Origin: Clostridiales bacterium UBA1389
GTDB taxonomy: Bacteria; Bacillota; Clostridia; Oscillospirales; CAG-382
Direction of reading: 5' to 3'
Length of the DNA stretch: 6,079 nucleotides
NCBI GenBank assembly: GCA_002305335.1
Contig: DBQR01000005.1
Coordinates: 49,933-56,011, forward strand
How positions within the stretch are numbered: position 1 is the stretch's first letter; the number at the start of each line of letters is the position of its first letter. The notes beneath the pieces are model-generated. The model ran no database searches, had not been told where the DNA came from, and saw nothing but the letters and a program-made list of their open reading frames with translations. The position numbers and the translations under genes were made by a program. Positions 4,841 through 6,079 of this stretch are shown in pieces.

Positions 4841-6079
4841 TTAATTAAGGTTTTGATTAACCCTCAGATTATTGATATTTATAAGCCTTGTATTTGACTG
4901 GGTGTAGCGGCTGGCGATGATATCGCCTAACGCCATGGCAGTGTCTATGGAGGTCATGCAGGGGATTTTTCTCTGCATTGCCTTGTGGTTGAGCAGCCTG
5001 AAGTCCCCCACGCTTATATCCATCATGGGACCGGTGTAGATTATATAGTTTACGATACCCTCGTCCACAAGGCGGTAAATATCGTCGTTTTCCCACACGT
5101 CAAGGACGGTTTCCACATCCAGTCCCGCCTTGCGGATTGCCGATGCGGTGTCGGGGGTGGCGTACAGTCTTACGCCTAAGTCGAAGAATTTTTCGGCAAC
5201 CTTCAATGCGTCGGTATAGTCGTAATCCTCCACGCTTATCAGTATTCCCGTATCCCCCCGTTCAACGGGTGTTTTAATGTGTATGCCCGCGGCGGTAAGA
5301 CCTTTGAACAAGGCTTCCGCCTTGGTGCGGCCTATACCCAGTACTTCGCCGGTGGACTTCATTTCCGGCCCCAATATGGCGTCGGCGTCGGCGATTTTTT
5401 CAAAGGAAAATACCGGCACCTTGACCGTGCAGCAGGGGGGCGAGGCATATAAACCGGGTTTATAGCCCAAATTATTAAGTTTTTCCCCTAACATAACCCT
5501 TGAGGCGATTTCCACCAGGGGAAGGTCGGTTACCTTGCTGATATAAGGCACTGTACGGGAAGCCCTGGGGTTTACCTCTATGACATACAGCTCCCCGCCG
5601 TAAATCAGATACTGGATGTTCACCAGCCCCTTTGTTCCCAACGCAAGGGCAAGCTTCCGGGACATTTCGCAGATTCTGTCCTGCATTTTCCCGTCAAGGT
5701 TATAAGGAGGGTAAACGGCTATCGAGTCGCCGGAGTGGATGCCCGCCCGTTCGATATGCTCCATGATTCCGGGAATAAGCACATCCGTACCGTCGGATAT
5801 AACATCGACCTCAAGTTCAATCCCCGGCATATACTTGTCCACCAGTACGGGATTTTCGATTCCCCCAGCAAGGATAGCCGCCATATAGGTTCTGGTGTCG
5901 GCGTCGTTTCGGGCTATGGTCATACCCTGCCCCCCGATGACATAGCTGGGGCGGAGGAGTACGGGGTAGCCCAATCTGTCGGCGGCAGCTAAAGCTTCCT
6001 CCATGGTTTTTACGCCGCTGCCCTTGGGGCGGGATATATGGAACTTTTCAAGGAGTTCGTCAAAGCGTTCCCGGTCTTC
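4841..6079 (-). CDS. carB: Carbamoyl-phosphate synthase large subunit, C-terminal part (5' end outside window)
   Basis: The frame is open from the right edge to the TAA at 4843-4841 and gives 412 residues. This is roughly the last two fifths of a protein of about 1,070, so the N-terminal half lies beyond the window. The methionine at 6004 is internal. With the small subunit CarA, this enzyme makes carbamoyl phosphate from glutamine, bicarbonate and two ATP for pyrimidine and arginine synthesis in the cytoplasm. The visible part starts inside the second ATP-grasp unit (carbamate kinase half): RPSYVIGG (43-50), MEHIERAGIHSGDS (106-119) and IEVNPRASRTVP (167-178) are family signatures. The MGS-like allosteric domain follows at about 268-390. 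A tail with NTRLININNLR resembles clostridial CarB ends. In the MGS domain the lysine used for UMP/IMP binding in E. coli (K993) aligns to Asp, so effector control probably differs. It is the last gene of its unit; no pyr or arg gene follows. Confidence 0.97.
   Translation of the reverse strand, partial: EDRERFDELLEKFHISRPKGSGVKTMEEALAAADRLGYPVLLRPSYVIGGQGMTIARNDADTRTYMAAILAGGIENPVLVDKYMPGIELEVDVISDGTDVLIPGIMEHIERAGIHSGDSIAVYPPYNLDGKMQDRICEMSRKLALALGTKGLVNIQYLIYGGELYVIEVNPRASRTVPYISKVTDLPLVEIASRVMLGEKLNNLGYKPGLYASPPCCTVKVPVFSFEKIADADAILGPEMKSTGEVLGIGRTKAEALFKGLTAAGIHIKTPVERGDTGILISVEDYDYTDALKVAEKFFDLGVRLYATPDTASAIRKAGLDVETVLDVWENDDIYRLVDEGIVNYIIYTGPMMDISVGDFRLLNHKAMQRKIPCMTSIDTAMALGDIIASRYTQSNTRLININNLRVNQNLN

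Noticed and set aside
4985..5992. Plus-strand open frames across carB
   Set aside because: They are opposite to a highly conserved carB frame and have no independent coding evidence.
6002..6004. Start of a short CarB-like protein at the methionine at 6004
   Set aside because: The frame stays open to the window edge and the extra 25 residues (EDRERFDELLEK and onward) match CarB, so the gene is cut by the window and not truncated.

Overview
The window looks like part of a Clostridia-type (Bacillota) chromosome. The signs are consensus sigma-A style promoters in AT-rich gaps, a strong GGAGG ribosome binding site, intrinsic terminators with U-tracts, a carbamoyl-phosphate synthase large subunit that ends in a clostridial-style tail, and a pilin signal with Ala at -1 as in Gram-positive ComGC proteins. 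The genus cannot be read from the sequence. There are no RNA genes, insertion sequences, CRISPR arrays or phage genes. Coding density is high and no gap exceeds about 225 bases.

Layout, left to right. (1) 2-457, plus strand: the 3' end of an unrecognised gene that starts before the window. (2) 458-2080, minus strand: a complete gene for a seven-helix membrane protein with a PAS-like sensor and a GGDEF diguanylate cyclase domain. Its stop codon abuts the stop of gene 1 with no intervening base. (3) 2081-2282: a 202-base gap with two tandem promoter candidates for the cyclase gene and a clear intrinsic terminator for the next gene. (4) 2283-4616, minus strand: a 777-residue protein that joins a type IV pilin/pseudopilin N-terminus to an alkaline phosphatase (PhoA-family) domain. 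(5) 4617-4840: a 224-base gap with the promoter and RBS of gene 4, a probable carB terminator, and a second terminator-like hairpin that points along the plus strand, where no gene precedes it. (6) 4841-6079, minus strand: the 3' part of carB, cut by the right edge.

The most unusual object is the pilin-phosphatase fusion. The nucleophile serine and the Asp/Thr/Glu metal ligands of PhoA can be found, but the three zinc-binding histidines and one zinc-binding aspartate align to Glu, Asn, Tyr and Arg. A consensus EF-hand calcium loop lies just after one of the altered sites. The protein is therefore either a surface-tethered pseudophosphatase, perhaps a Ca-dependent binding or structural protein, or a phosphatase with a changed metal site. 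It is not safe to annotate it simply as an alkaline phosphatase.

The three minus-strand genes lie in the same direction but appear to be separate transcription units, because a promoter and a terminator separate each pair. A link between the cyclase (c-di-GMP controls type IV pili and surface life in some Clostridia) and the pilin-like protein is possible, but it rests on adjacency alone. carB is a pyrimidine/arginine housekeeping gene and is probably unrelated.
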